Assembly (NCBI GenBank): GCA_016703425.1
Contig: JADJCA010000001.1
Location: 1,240,001-1,304,000 of the forward strand
DNA from: Myxococcales bacterium
GTDB taxonomy: Bacteria; Myxococcota_A; Polyangia; Polyangiales; Polyangiaceae
Direction of reading: 5' to 3'
Length of the DNA: 64,000 nucleotides
Numbering within the stretch: position 1 is the stretch's first letter; the number at the start of each line of letters is the position of its first letter. Of this stretch, positions 34,588 through 43,530 are shown one piece after another. The notes under the pieces were generated by a model. That model ran no database searches and was not told the origin of the DNA. It was given only the letters and a program-made list of their open reading frames with translations. The translations under genes and the position numbers were made by a program.

Positions 34588-34922
34588 GAACCGCGCTACC
34601 TACGCGTCCGGCCCTCGCACGCCGTCGATGAGGACCTTGAGCGGCGTGCTGCCTGGGCGAAGGCCTCGATCGCTTGTGATGAGGACGGGTACCGCGCTTG
34701 ACGAACCGCGGTCGACCGTTCCCCACAGAAGCACCCCGACGGAGCGTCTCATGCCGGTGTGCTCTCCCCAGCTACCAGAACTGAAGGTTCGCGTCCGGCA
34801 GCTCCAAGCACGTCTGCAAGAAGTGACCTCGCGCTACGGAACAAAGCTCGACTAGCGCAACGGGGCCGCGCACGACGAAATCTTCGTTCGAGCGCCGTCA
34901 GCGTGACGACCGACTCGGTCGG
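34588..34922. other. 335-base stretch without a supported gene
   Basis: Nothing was supported here. Short frames exist, for example a 34-residue one near 34751-34855 on the plus strand and a minus-strand fragment ending LKVLIDGVRGPDA, but none has a ribosome site, a recognisable motif or a credible length. No tRNA-like or repeat structure was noticed. Confidence 0.5.
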
Positions 34923-35816
34923 TCAGGGGCGCTTGCGGCAAGAGAGGCCGAGGAAGGTCCGCGTCGGCTCGAAGTGCGCGAGGCGCTTCCCCGTGGTCGC
35001 GTCGAAGACGTGCACGCCGCCCGGGCCAAAGTTGGCCGGGCTCGCGACCGCGAGGCGGTTTCCTGCCGCCGCACTGATGCCGAAGATTCGGTCGGTGAAG
35101 CCTTCGAGCAAGAGCGATGTCGCCGTCGTGGTCGCGGGATCGAGCACGAACACCTCCGATCCTGCGCCACCTGCGGCAAGAAGTTTCCCCGCGCCACCCG
35201 GGCCGAAGCGCCCCAACGTTTGCACAACCGAGAACTCGGCAAGCGGTGCTTGCGCGAAGAGCTCCGCTGCGCCGGCGAAGCGCTTGAACGTGCCGGGGTA
35301 GCGGAACAGCCAGAGGCCGGCGTCGTTCGCCGTGATGGCACCGCAGGGGAGCTGCGATTGTTGGAACGCTCCGGTGATGAGATCGATGGCCGCGATCCGC
35401 GGCTGGCTCGCGGGCCCGTTGCAAACGAGGAGCTTGTCGCCAGCGACGGCCAGCGACCCGGCCGTGGAAGCGCCCCCCAAAACGTTGACGGCGGGCCCCT
35501 CGACGAGCACACCGGTGTCGAGGTTGAGCGAGCCGACCTTCTGCGAACCCGTCGACGGATTCTGAACGATGGTCACGCATTCGGCCGAGAGCCCGCTCGT
35601 ATCGGCTGGCGGCGGCGGGGGTGGCGGCGGCTCACTCGTCTTGCCCGGCAGCGGCGCCGGAGGGTTCGTGCTCGGCGCGGGCGCGCCAGGCGCGGCGGGC
35701 GCTTCGGGCCTCGGCGATGCCGCAGGCTCGACGCCCTCTCCGCCGGTCGGATCGGCATCGCCACAAGCGGCGAGCGTGAGCATCACGAGACACGGAACGA
35801 GCGTCTTTCGGTTCAT
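34923..35816 (-). CDS. Lipoprotein with beta-propeller-like body
   Basis: 297 residues from the ATG at 35816 (an ATG at 35825 in the same frame is an alternative). Lipobox LVMLTLAAC; a Pro/Ala linker with a run of eight Pro. The mature part has repeated strand-turn units of a beta-propeller (SLNLDTGVLVEGPAVNVLGG; LAVAGDKLLVCNGPAS; RIAAIDLITGAFQQS; VFVLDPATTTATSLLLEG; VHVFDATTGKRLAHF). Such proteins usually mediate binding. No enzyme residues are apparent. Confidence 0.75.
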   Translation of the reverse strand: MNRKTLVPCLVMLTLAACGDADPTGGEGVEPAASPRPEAPAAPGAPAPSTNPPAPLPGKTSEPPPPPPPPADTSGLSAECVTIVQNPSTGSQKVGSLNLDTGVLVEGPAVNVLGGASTAGSLAVAGDKLLVCNGPASQPRIAAIDLITGAFQQSQLPCGAITANDAGLWLFRYPGTFKRFAGAAELFAQAPLAEFSVVQTLGRFGPGGAGKLLAAGGAGSEVFVLDPATTTATSLLLEGFTDRIFGISAAAGNRLAVASPANFGPGGVHVFDATTGKRLAHFEPTRTFLGLSCRKRP

Positions 35817-35942
35817 ACGAGCCATCGGGGCCTCCAGGATCACCGTGGAGCAAGCTCCGATCCCAGCAACCAAGCCCATCGGGCCTGACCGCCGCGTGCG
35901 CCTGGCGCTCGTAACATCGCGAGATCGCAGAGTGGCGCCGAC

Positions 35943-36445
35943 GTGCGAGACGCGCTCCGGATCCGACGTGCTCCGGGGTCGCGAGGGCGTGTACTAGGAG
36001 AGCACTCGCGTCTAGACGCCAGGGCGTCGCACTGTGTCGCGCATTCATGGTTCACCCGCCTCGCGAAGCACGAAAACGCGACCGCGCGTGCCGCAGTCGT
36101 CACCAACGGCGGCCTCGGCGTCGCCGATCAAGAGCGCCTGGCGCGCGATCCCAACGTCCGCGTGCGTGTCGCGCTCTTCGCCATGGGCGACGTCTACAAT
36201 TCGAACACGAAGCGCCATGAAGACGCACGCATCGATCCGAGCGTCGACGCGAGCTCGCCAAGGACGCATCGGCCCAGGTGCGACTCAAGGTGGCGGTCTC
36301 GCGGCACCCGCGCAAGTGCGGACGCTCGCCGAGCATCGACGGGGTGGCGCCAGTGCTGCTCATGAACGACGCCAGCGCGAAGGTGCGCGAGGCCGCAGCC
36401 GCGCTCAAACCGTATCCAAAGGGCACGCGAAAGCCGCCGCCCTGA
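35943..36445 (+). pseudogene. LRV/HEAT-repeat protein, frame broken near 36245
   Basis: Up to about 36240 one frame gives two leucine-rich-variant/HEAT-like helices (TRLAKHENATARAAVVTN; ERLARDPNVRVRVALFAM). A different frame then carries on the same pattern (RRELAKDASAQVRLKVAVSR; PVLLMNDASAKVREAAAAL) to a stop at 36445. Joining them needs a shift near 36241-36250, which is not an obvious homopolymer. The start is uncertain: 35943 is only the first available start codon. It is a small repeat protein or a fragment of one; such repeats bind proteins. Confidence 0.5.
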
Positions 36446-36512
36446 TAGCAGATCGCGCGGATCCGGCCCGGCGACGCGCGTTTCGGCTACCCTGCGCGGC
36501 GGGAGCGAGGGG

Positions 36513-37154
36513 ATGAAGAAGTCCGTGAAGAAGCCATCACCGACCGCCAAGACTGGCGAAATTGGGCGCCTCGGGCGCGAAGCGAAGACCTTCAAGCGCT
36601 ACGAAGACGGGTACAAGATCGTCCGAGCAAGCGCACGCCATCTTCAACGCTTTGAGCGGCGCGGTGAGGCTTCCTTGGCGCGCGAGGTTCGCGGCATTGG
36701 CGTTCTCGTGCTCCGTCGACTGGCCGCCGACATGCGAGGCGAGGACGACGCCCGCGCCATTTTCGAGGAGATCTCGAAAGCCATCGGCACGTTGATTCCC
36801 CTCTTCAGCAAGACGCTCTTCAAGAAGCCTCCGCGCGTCCGCGTCGAGCGCCCCGCCATCGAGAGGCGCGTGCCACGGGCCAAGGTTGATGGCGCGCTCA
36901 CGAAGGCCGCGCTCGTGAGCGTCGCGCGGCGAGCCAAGACCGACGACATCGAGGCTCCGGAAGCGCTGCGTTGGTACGCCAAGTTTGTGAGGGCCGCGCC
37001 GGAGCTGGCCGTGAAGCGCGACGCCTGGCGACGCGGCCGTGCTCTCCTAAAGGAGGCCCAGCGGGAGGCGCGACGAAACAACTTTCTCGCCGCCTACTAC
37101 GAAAAGAAGATGCTCAAATTCGAAGCCATCTTCTTCGGCGAAACCTCTCCGTAG
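36513..37154 (+). CDS. Hypothetical basic protein
   Basis: 213 residues, no family recognised. It is rich in Lys and Arg (N-terminus MKKSVKKPSPTAKTGEIG) and mostly helical (ASARHLQRFERRGEASLARE; YAKFVRAAPELAVKRDAWRR; LLKEAQREARRNN). There is no signal peptide or membrane helix. A GAGGGG ribosome site lies just before the ATG. It is a single gene between a broken repeat gene and a convergent alcohol dehydrogenase; its charge would fit nucleic-acid binding, which is only a guess. Confidence 0.65.
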   Translation: MKKSVKKPSPTAKTGEIGRLGREAKTFKRYEDGYKIVRASARHLQRFERRGEASLAREVRGIGVLVLRRLAADMRGEDDARAIFEEISKAIGTLIPLFSKTLFKKPPRVRVERPAIERRVPRAKVDGALTKAALVSVARRAKTDDIEAPEALRWYAKFVRAAPELAVKRDAWRRGRALLKEAQREARRNNFLAAYYEKKMLKFEAIFFGETSP

Positions 37155-37186
37155 CGGCGTGAGCTTCGTGGTGTGGCGTCCGCCCG

Positions 37187-38149
37187 TCACGCACCATCGA
37201 TAAGCACCTTGAGCGCGCCGCGTCGTCCTGCATGAGCGAAGGCCTCCACAGCACGCGACAACGGATAGCGCGCCTCGATGAGCGAGCTCGGGTCGACCCT
37301 TCCCTGCCCGAGCGCGTCGACGGCGCGCCTCATGTCGCCGCAACGAGAACCGACGATGCGCACCTCGTGAATCACGACGGGCGCGAGGTCGACGGTGAGC
37401 TTGCCGGCCACCGTCGTCTTGAGCACGACGGTGCCTCGTGGCGCGACGAGGCGAAGCGCGGCGGCGAGGCCCGCTTCGGTCCCGGTCGCCTCAACAACGA
37501 GCGCCGCGCCGGCGCGTGAGCGCGGCAGGTTGTCTTCAAGAAACGTCTCGACGCCGACCGAAGCGGCGCGCGCCAGCTTGTGCGCGTGGTGACCCACGAG
37601 GGTCGTCTGGACACCTTCGCTCGCGAGCGCGAAGGCGATGAGCAGGCCGAGCTTGCCGTCACCCAAGACGATCGCTCGCGGTGGCTCCGCGACACCTGCA
37701 ACTTCGTCGAGCACATGCAGCGCGGCTGCGAGCGGCTCGGCGAAAACGGCACGGTCGTCGGGCAGCGCCGCTGGCACCTCGACAAGGCATCGCTCGGGAA
37801 CAGCCACGAGCTCAGCGAAGGCGCCGGAGCGCCCAACGATCCCTAAAACCGTGCGGCTCGGGCAGTGGTGGCTGCCGCGTGACGCGCACTCGGGGCAGAC
37901 GCCGCAGCCCGCGTTGATGTCCGCGACAACGCGCTTGCCGATCCAACGTGGCCCGTCAGCGGCCACGACCTCGCCGACGAACTCGTGGCCTGGCACACCG
38001 CGGAATCCCATATAGCCGCGCGCCAATTGAAGGTCCGTGTCGCAGACGCCAGCCACACGGACGCGAACGAGCGCCTCGCCGGCTGGACGCTCGGGCGGCG
38101 GACAATTGGTCACGACGCGCGGGGGGTCGTCGAGGACGAGAGCTAACAC
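37187..38149 (-). CDS. Zinc-dependent alcohol dehydrogenase (MDR family)
   Basis: 320 residues. A GroES-like N-terminal domain has catalytic zinc ligands Cys36 (GVCDTDLQLARG) and the His55-Glu56 pair (GVPGHEFVGEV). The structural zinc loop C82-x2-C85-x2-C88-x7-C96 is complete (CGVCPECASRGSHHC). The NAD(P) Rossmann segment IVLGDGKLGLLIAFALAS and the C-terminal AVEAFAHAGRRGALKVLID are typical. It is an oxidoreductase for an unknown alcohol, polyol or threonine-like substrate. It shows similarity to sorbitol and L-threonine dehydrogenase subfamilies, but no neighbour points to the substrate. Confidence 0.9.
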   Translation of the reverse strand: MLALVLDDPPRVVTNCPPPERPAGEALVRVRVAGVCDTDLQLARGYMGFRGVPGHEFVGEVVAADGPRWIGKRVVADINAGCGVCPECASRGSHHCPSRTVLGIVGRSGAFAELVAVPERCLVEVPAALPDDRAVFAEPLAAALHVLDEVAGVAEPPRAIVLGDGKLGLLIAFALASEGVQTTLVGHHAHKLARAASVGVETFLEDNLPRSRAGAALVVEATGTEAGLAAALRLVAPRGTVVLKTTVAGKLTVDLAPVVIHEVRIVGSRCGDMRRAVDALGQGRVDPSSLIEARYPLSRAVEAFAHAGRRGALKVLIDGA

Positions 38150-38239
38150 GAGGGCGAGTCTAGCGAGTCGCAGAGCGCGCGCACCTCGGTTTATTTTTCA
38201 CCCCTTCCGGGCCGTTGAACCGCGACGTGCGCCGAGAAT

Positions 38240-40367
38240 TCAGGTTTGCGCGCTTGTGCGCGTGACCATGAGCCCTTCGATGGTGCGCCGATCGAACGGC
38301 TTGTCGAGGCAAGGGTTCCCAACACGCAGCAGGAACTCGCGAGCATTCTCCGTGTGCACACCGCCGGTGATGAAGACGAACCGCTCCGACTGCCCTGGGG
38401 CCTCAACCCGCGCGCGTTCGTAGAGCTCGATGCCTGTCATCTCGGGCATCATCATGTCGCAGAGCACCACGTCGAACACCGGTTCGAGACACAGACGCTC
38501 CAGCGCGCGGTGGGGGGATTGTTCGAACACGATGTCGTAGCGCTCTCCGAGGAGTCGCTCGAGCGAGGTCCCCACCGCAGCGTCGTCGTCGATGAGTAGG
38601 ATGCGCCCGGAACGAGAGACGTTGGCCTCGCGCTCTGGGACCGACGGAACCCGCGGCGGCGCAACCGGGAGGCTCACGGTGAAGGTCGAGCCGCGGCCCC
38701 GTTCGCTTACCACCGAGAGGCTCCCTCCGAAGGCCCGTACGGAGCTGTGGCTAATCGCGAGGCCGAGCCCGGTACCAACGCCGACGGCCTTCGTCGTAAA
38801 GAACGGGTCAAAGATGTGCGGCAGGTCCTCCGGCCGAATCCCGACCCCGGTGTCGCTCACCTCGATTTCGACGACACCAGTGGCAGCGACGCGTGTGGTG
38901 ACGCGGACCTCGTTCTCTTCGACGCGCCCCGCTTCGATGGCCTGCGCGGCGTTGATGATGAGGTTGAGGATCACCTGACCGAGGCGCGCCTCGTCCGCCA
39001 CCACCAGGGGAACTTCCGCGAGCAGGGAGGTGACGCGGGCGCGATGGCGGAGCTCGTGCGCGGCCATCTTCAGGGCGAGATCAACGACCTCGTTGACGGA
39101 GACGCGCGTCATACCGGCGCGTGCCGGGCGCGAGAAATTCTTCAGGTCGCGAACGATGACCCGGACCCGCTCTGCGCCAGCATGAGCCTCGGCAACGACC
39201 TCGGAGAGGTTCGCGACGTCGGCAGCCTCGCTGGGGACGCCTTCGCGAAGCGCGGAGTCCAGGTATTCGAGGTTCGCAAGGACGTACGTGAGTGGGTTGT
39301 TGATCTCGTGCGCTACGCCGGCAGCGAGCGTTCCGATCGACGCGAGTCGCTCCGAGAGGACAACCTGGGCGCGAAGGCGGTTTCGCTCCGTCACGTCTCG
39401 CGAGGCGACGAGGCGAGCGCGGCGGCCAGCGTGCTCGAAGGGATCGCTCAGGATGACCTCCCACAGCGCGTAGCCGCCGTCTTTGCGGAGAAACCGCGCC
39501 TCGCGGGGAGTACCCGGGCGCGGTTCGGCGACGAACTCACGAAGCGCCGGTCGATCCTCCTCATGGACGAGCTCGTAGAGCCTTTGGCCCACGACCTCCC
39601 CGGTGGTGCGGCCGAGGAGCGCGCACCATGCGGCGTTGACGAACTCGAGCGTGTCCTCCTGAATGATGGCGACGGCGTCCGGCAACCGTTCAATGAGGTC
39701 GCGCATCCGCTGCTCGGCCCGCAACAGATCGTCGCGTGCCATTTCGACGCGGGCTCGCGAGACGGCCCCGCGCCAGTAGGCGGCGCTGAGGCGCCGACCG
39801 AGCCAAGCCAAATACGTGACCTGGAGTGCGAGCACCGCTCCAAGCGCAAACCCCTTCCCGAGTGCCGAGAGCCAAACAGGCCCCAAGGGGCAACACGATC
39901 AGCGTGGCCGCGCCAAGACGCATCAGGGTGTGCCAGGGCGCAAACGCATGCGCGACACCCGCGGCGATCCCCGTCGACGCGACGAGGACGAGCATCGTGG
40001 GGAAGCCGATGCCCTGCCAATAGATGACGGCCGCGACTAGCCCGCTGAAGCCGGCTATCGAGAGCATGGACAGGACGGCGAACGCGCGGCGCCACGTCGG
40101 TCGCTTGGCCGCGTCGGCTACGGGCGGGCCGAGCACCAGCCGGCGGGCCAAGCCAGCCACGACGTTGAGCGTGATGATGGCCGCACATTCGTAGGGATGC
40201 GCGGCTCCGAGGTCGGAGATCAGCGAAATCGCCACGCCGAACGTGAGGTACACCGCCGGCCCCAGCGCGGTGCGCTGCCACACCGCCTGCTCCGCCTCGT
40301 GAATGAGACGGTTGAGGACGTGCACGTCGAGAGCCACCCCCTCCTCGCCGATGACCTGTCCCAACAC
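38240..40367 (-). CDS. Hybrid membrane sensor histidine kinase, frame broken near 39885
   Basis: Two overlapping frames give one protein of about 709 residues. The first (from the ATG at 40367) encodes six or so membrane helices (VYLTFGVAISLISDLG; VLSMLSIAGFSGLVAAVIYW; MLVLVASTGIAAGVAHAFAP). The second continues from about 39886 with the last helix (GFALGAVLALQVTYLAWL), a coiled coil and a PAS domain (LPDAVAIIQEDTLEFVN). HisKA follows with the phospho-His in VAHEINNPLTY, then HATPase_c (LNLIINAAQAI; DTGVGIRPEDLPHIFDPFF; GLGLAISHSSV) and a receiver domain (ILLIDDDAAVG; VVLCDMMMPEMTG). The frame switch coincides with CCCCAAGGGG at 39881-39890. The output partner is not adjacent. Confidence 0.8.
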
Positions 40368-40623
40368 TCCTCAACCGTAAGGCACGCCGCGGCGGCGCGC
40401 CCGCGACCGAGTCAAAGAGTGCCCTATTTCCCCCCCCACAAGTCGCACTTCAGGGGGCGGGGCGTTCAGCCGTTCGAAAACATTGGAGTCGCAGCGGCTC
40501 GCTCCCATCGAACGTTCCTACCGTGGGCCCGCGGGGAACGATAAGTGGCCTTTGTCGCTGACGAGACGCCATGGGGGCGTTGTTGTTCGAGGAGCCACCC
40601 GAAAGGGCTGTTAAGAACCGCTG

Positions 40624-41604
40624 ATGCTCGCTCGCACCGCTCCCCTCGTCATCGCGCTCACGAGCGCGGCCCTCGTCCTCTGCTCCGTCGCATGCAGCGA
40701 CGCCTCCGACCGCGGCGCGCTCGAAGGCAGCGACAAGCCCTCGCAAGCGGGCCCAGCGGCGGGAGGCGGAGCCGCGACCTTCGAGGGCTCGGCCGGCGGG
40801 ACGACCTCGACGAAGTCCGGCGGGAGCTGCGAGAAGATGGACATCCTCTTCGTCGTCGACAACTCCGGCTCGATGGGCGAAGAGCAGTCGAACCTCGCCA
40901 CCAACTTCGCCCTCGTGACCGGCCGCCTCGACGCCTACACGACCGGAAGCGGCGGCAAGCTCGACTACCGCATCGCGGTCACCACCACGGGGCGCTCGTA
41001 CACCGACGTGTTGCCCATTCCGCTCCCCATCTCCATCGGCGGCGAGAAGGGCGACGACGGCGCGTTCCGGCGCGGCTGCGGGCTCAAAGGAGCCTGGATC
41101 GAAAAGAGCGACGCCGATCGGTCCAAGGAGCTGTCGTGCGCCGCCAACGTCGGCACCGACGGGCCGGGCCTCGAAATGCCGCTCGACGCGCTCCGCCTCG
41201 CCGTCACTGAGCGAGAAACCGACGGAAAGAACGCGGGCTTCCTTCGGAGCGATGCGCTGCTCGCGGTCGTCATCATCACCGACGAGGATGACTGCTCGCA
41301 CGTGACCGACAAGGTCAAGGACGCTTGCAACGCCAACGATCTCAAGCCGCTGAGCACGTTCCTCTCGACCCTCGATCAAGTCAAAGGTGGACGCGAGCGT
41401 TGGGCCGCTGCCGTCATCGCCGGCGAGACCACCTGCAACTCGACCTTCGGCACCGCGGATGAGGCAAAGCGCCTCAAGGATTTCGTCTCGCAGACGGGCA
41501 AGAACGCCATCTTCCGGTCCATCTGCCAAGGCGATCTCGTCAAGCCGCTCGAAGACGCGCTCAACGTCTTCGGCGACGCGTGCCAGCACTTCTCGGTCAA
41601 GTGA
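40624..41604 (+). CDS. VWA-domain lipoprotein
   Basis: 326 residues; lipobox LVLCSVAC (Cys24) and a Gly/Ala/Ser-rich linker. The von Willebrand factor A domain has a complete MIDAS start, VVDNSGSMGEE (Asp79, Ser81, Ser83), followed by the typical SNLATNFALV helix and the TDEDDCSHVTDKVKD loop. Several Cys residues suggest disulfides. VWA lipoproteins usually bind ligands through a divalent metal. A 256-base gap precedes it, containing no supported gene, and its promoter presumably lies there. Confidence 0.85.
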   Translation: MLARTAPLVIALTSAALVLCSVACSDASDRGALEGSDKPSQAGPAAGGGAATFEGSAGGTTSTKSGGSCEKMDILFVVDNSGSMGEEQSNLATNFALVTGRLDAYTTGSGGKLDYRIAVTTTGRSYTDVLPIPLPISIGGEKGDDGAFRRGCGLKGAWIEKSDADRSKELSCAANVGTDGPGLEMPLDALRLAVTERETDGKNAGFLRSDALLAVVIITDEDDCSHVTDKVKDACNANDLKPLSTFLSTLDQVKGGRERWAAAVIAGETTCNSTFGTADEAKRLKDFVSQTGKNAIFRSICQGDLVKPLEDALNVFGDACQHFSVK

Positions 41605-41640
41605 CGCGGTCAAGGACGCGCTCTCCCCTCCGACGGCGGG

Positions 41641-42849
41641 CTAGCCTCCGGTCGCGCAGAACGCTTCGTAGTCGACGTACGAGGTGATGGTGGGCGCGGG
41701 CCCGCACACCGGACACTCGGGCGACGGCCGAAGACGGACCTCGCGGAAGCGCATGCCGAGACTGTCGTAGGTCATGAGACGACCGACGAGAGAGCTGCCG
41801 ATGCCCAACAGCAGCTTGAGCGTCTCCGTCGCTTGAAGCAGCCCGACGACCCCCGGAAGGACGCCGAGCACGCCAGCCTCCTGGCAATTGGGTGCGAGGT
41901 GAGGCGCCGGAGGCTCCGGATAAAGGCAACGGTAACAAGGCCCCGCAGTGAGGCCGAAGCGGCCCGCCGCGCGCGCCGGCAAGAACGTCGTCACCTGGCC
42001 ATCAAAGCGAGAGACTGAGCCGTGAACCACGGCCTTGCCCAGCCACACGCTCGCGTCGTTGACGAGGTACCGCGTCGGGAAGTTGTCGCTTCCGTCCACG
42101 ACCAGGTCGAAGGCCGAAACGACACGTTCCACGTTGGCGCTCGTGAGGCGAGCCTCGTGCGCCTCGACCGAGACATCGGGGTTGAGCTCATGGAGCGCGG
42201 CACTCGCACTCTTCACCTTCGACCAGCCGACGCGAGCGGTGCTGTGGAGCGGCTGCCGCTGAAGGTTCGACATCTCGACGCGGTCGGCGTCGATGACCCC
42301 GAGCGTGCCAACGCCAGCGGCCGCCAAGTAGAGGGCCACCGGTGAGCCGAGGCCCCCGGCTCCGACGACCAGGACTCGCGCGTCCGACAAGCGGAGCTGC
42401 CCCGCCTCCCCGATCTCGGGCAAGAGCAGGTGGCGTGCGTAGCGCGCGCGCGCGGCTCCGTCGAGTCGCCGACCACCGCGCTGGGCGCCGTGCTCTTGGA
42501 TCGGGTAGCCGCGCTCCTGCCAGCCCGTGAAGCCGGGCTCGGCGCTCTCGACGTGCTCGTAGCCAAGGTCCCTTAAGGTCTGCGCCGCCAAGAGCGAGCG
42601 TGAGCCGAGGGCGCAATAGGTGACGATGCGCCGCGCCCGATCGGGCAGCAGCGACGGCGCGCGAAGCTCGAGCACTCCGCGCGGGATCGAGATCGCTCCC
42701 GGCAGCATCCCGCTGGCGAGCTCTTCGACCTCTCTCACGTCGACGAGAACGAGCGCCTCGTCTGCTTCGAGGCGACGCCGGAGCTCCTCCAGGGACACGA
42801 CGTGCACGTGGGCGCGGGCGCGAGAGACGAGGTCGGACAACGTAGCCAT
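41641..42849 (-). CDS. moeB: Rhodanese-ThiF/MoeB fusion sulfur-carrier adenylyltransferase
   Basis: 402 residues from the ATG at 42849. The N-terminal rhodanese domain has the active-site loop TYCALGSRS (CxxGxRS). From about 130 the E1-like domain begins (RYARHLLLPEIGEAGQLRL) with the ATP-binding VLVVGAGGLGSPVALYLAAAG, the acidic DADRVEMSNLQRQ, and a zinc site from CYRCLYPEPP and the late CPVCG. This activates the C-terminus of a sulfur carrier (MoaD, ThiS or CysO type) and may transfer sulfur from its own rhodanese domain. The rhodanese is at the N-terminus, the reverse of the MoeZ order. No molybdenum or thiamine genes are adjacent, so the pathway is not fixed. Confidence 0.85.
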   Translation of the reverse strand: MATLSDLVSRARAHVHVVSLEELRRRLEADEALVLVDVREVEELASGMLPGAISIPRGVLELRAPSLLPDRARRIVTYCALGSRSLLAAQTLRDLGYEHVESAEPGFTGWQERGYPIQEHGAQRGGRRLDGAARARYARHLLLPEIGEAGQLRLSDARVLVVGAGGLGSPVALYLAAAGVGTLGVIDADRVEMSNLQRQPLHSTARVGWSKVKSASAALHELNPDVSVEAHEARLTSANVERVVSAFDLVVDGSDNFPTRYLVNDASVWLGKAVVHGSVSRFDGQVTTFLPARAAGRFGLTAGPCYRCLYPEPPAPHLAPNCQEAGVLGVLPGVVGLLQATETLKLLLGIGSSLVGRLMTYDSLGMRFREVRLRPSPECPVCGPAPTITSYVDYEAFCATGG

Positions 42850-43158
42850 GCGGCCCCTCAGCATAGTCGAGGCGCAGCGCCGCGTTCACGAGACGGCGAC
42901 GCCGACTTGACGACGTCGCCATCGCGCATCAAGGTGAGTGCGCTGCGCTCGCAGCAGAAGGAGGTGGACCATGCGCCCTGTTGAACAAAACGACTCTCAA
43001 GTCCCGTCCGCCTCGCGCACGAGCGCCTGAACGACGGAGCCATCGACCACACGCCGCAGCGAGTGGCGACCCTCCGACCGTTCGAGCTATGCGCTCGGCG
43101 GACATGAGCTTCATCCACGCGGAGCCTCGCGGCTTTCGCGCTCGGGAGTCGTTTCCTC
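42850..43158. other. 309-base stretch; one very short frame with a strong ribosome site
   Basis: No supported gene. On the plus strand AAGGAGG is followed eight bases later by an ATG at 42971 that opens a 19-codon frame ending about 43030. It may be a leader peptide of the rbfA-like/rtcB unit, but nothing else supports it. Minus-strand frames across the same bases show no recognisable family. Confidence 0.35.
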
Positions 43159-43530
43159 ATGTCTCGTCGTTCTCGTTCACAAGATTCGTCTAGCAAACAT
43201 TCATCGGACACCCTCGGCGCCCGCATTGAGCGCCTGAACCTGGTTCTCTTCGAGGAGCTCGCAGCGCTCGTTCAAGACGAGCTCCGCGATCCAAGGCTCG
43301 CCGACGTGATCCTTTGCAAACTCGAGCTGTCCGTCGATGCGCGGACGGCTCGGGTTCACTACCTCGTCCGGGGCCCCGACGGCCCCGGTCGCGGCGCGCG
43401 CGTGGCCGACGGCCTCACGCGAGCGACCCCGTTCTTGCGGGCTCGCCTCGCTGAGGCCGTCGACCTCAAGCGAGCGGTCGACTTGCGGTTCATCCATCAG
43501 GGCTTCGTGCCCATGAGCGGTGAGCCTTGA
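43159..43530 (+). CDS. RbfA-like ribosome-binding factor
   Basis: 123 residues. The KH-type fold of RbfA is suggested by the helix LNLVLFEELAALVQDELRDPRLADVIL, the strand block CKLELSVDARTARVHYLVRG and the helix TPFLRARLAEAVDLKRAVDLRFIH. Canonical RbfA starts with a shorter tail; here the first 20 residues are Ser/Arg-rich. The family binds 16S rRNA during 30S maturation near helices 28 and 44/45. The C-terminal KH Ala-kink is diverged, so it may be a specialised paralogue. It overlaps the next gene (rtcB) as TTGA, with translational coupling expected. Confidence 0.75.
   Translation: MSRRSRSQDSSSKHSSDTLGARIERLNLVLFEELAALVQDELRDPRLADVILCKLELSVDARTARVHYLVRGPDGPGRGARVADGLTRATPFLRARLAEAVDLKRAVDLRFIHQGFVPMSGEP

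Noticed and set aside
42971..43030. 19-codon frame behind AAGGAGG
   Set aside because: Too short and without a family; kept only as a note because of its ribosome site.
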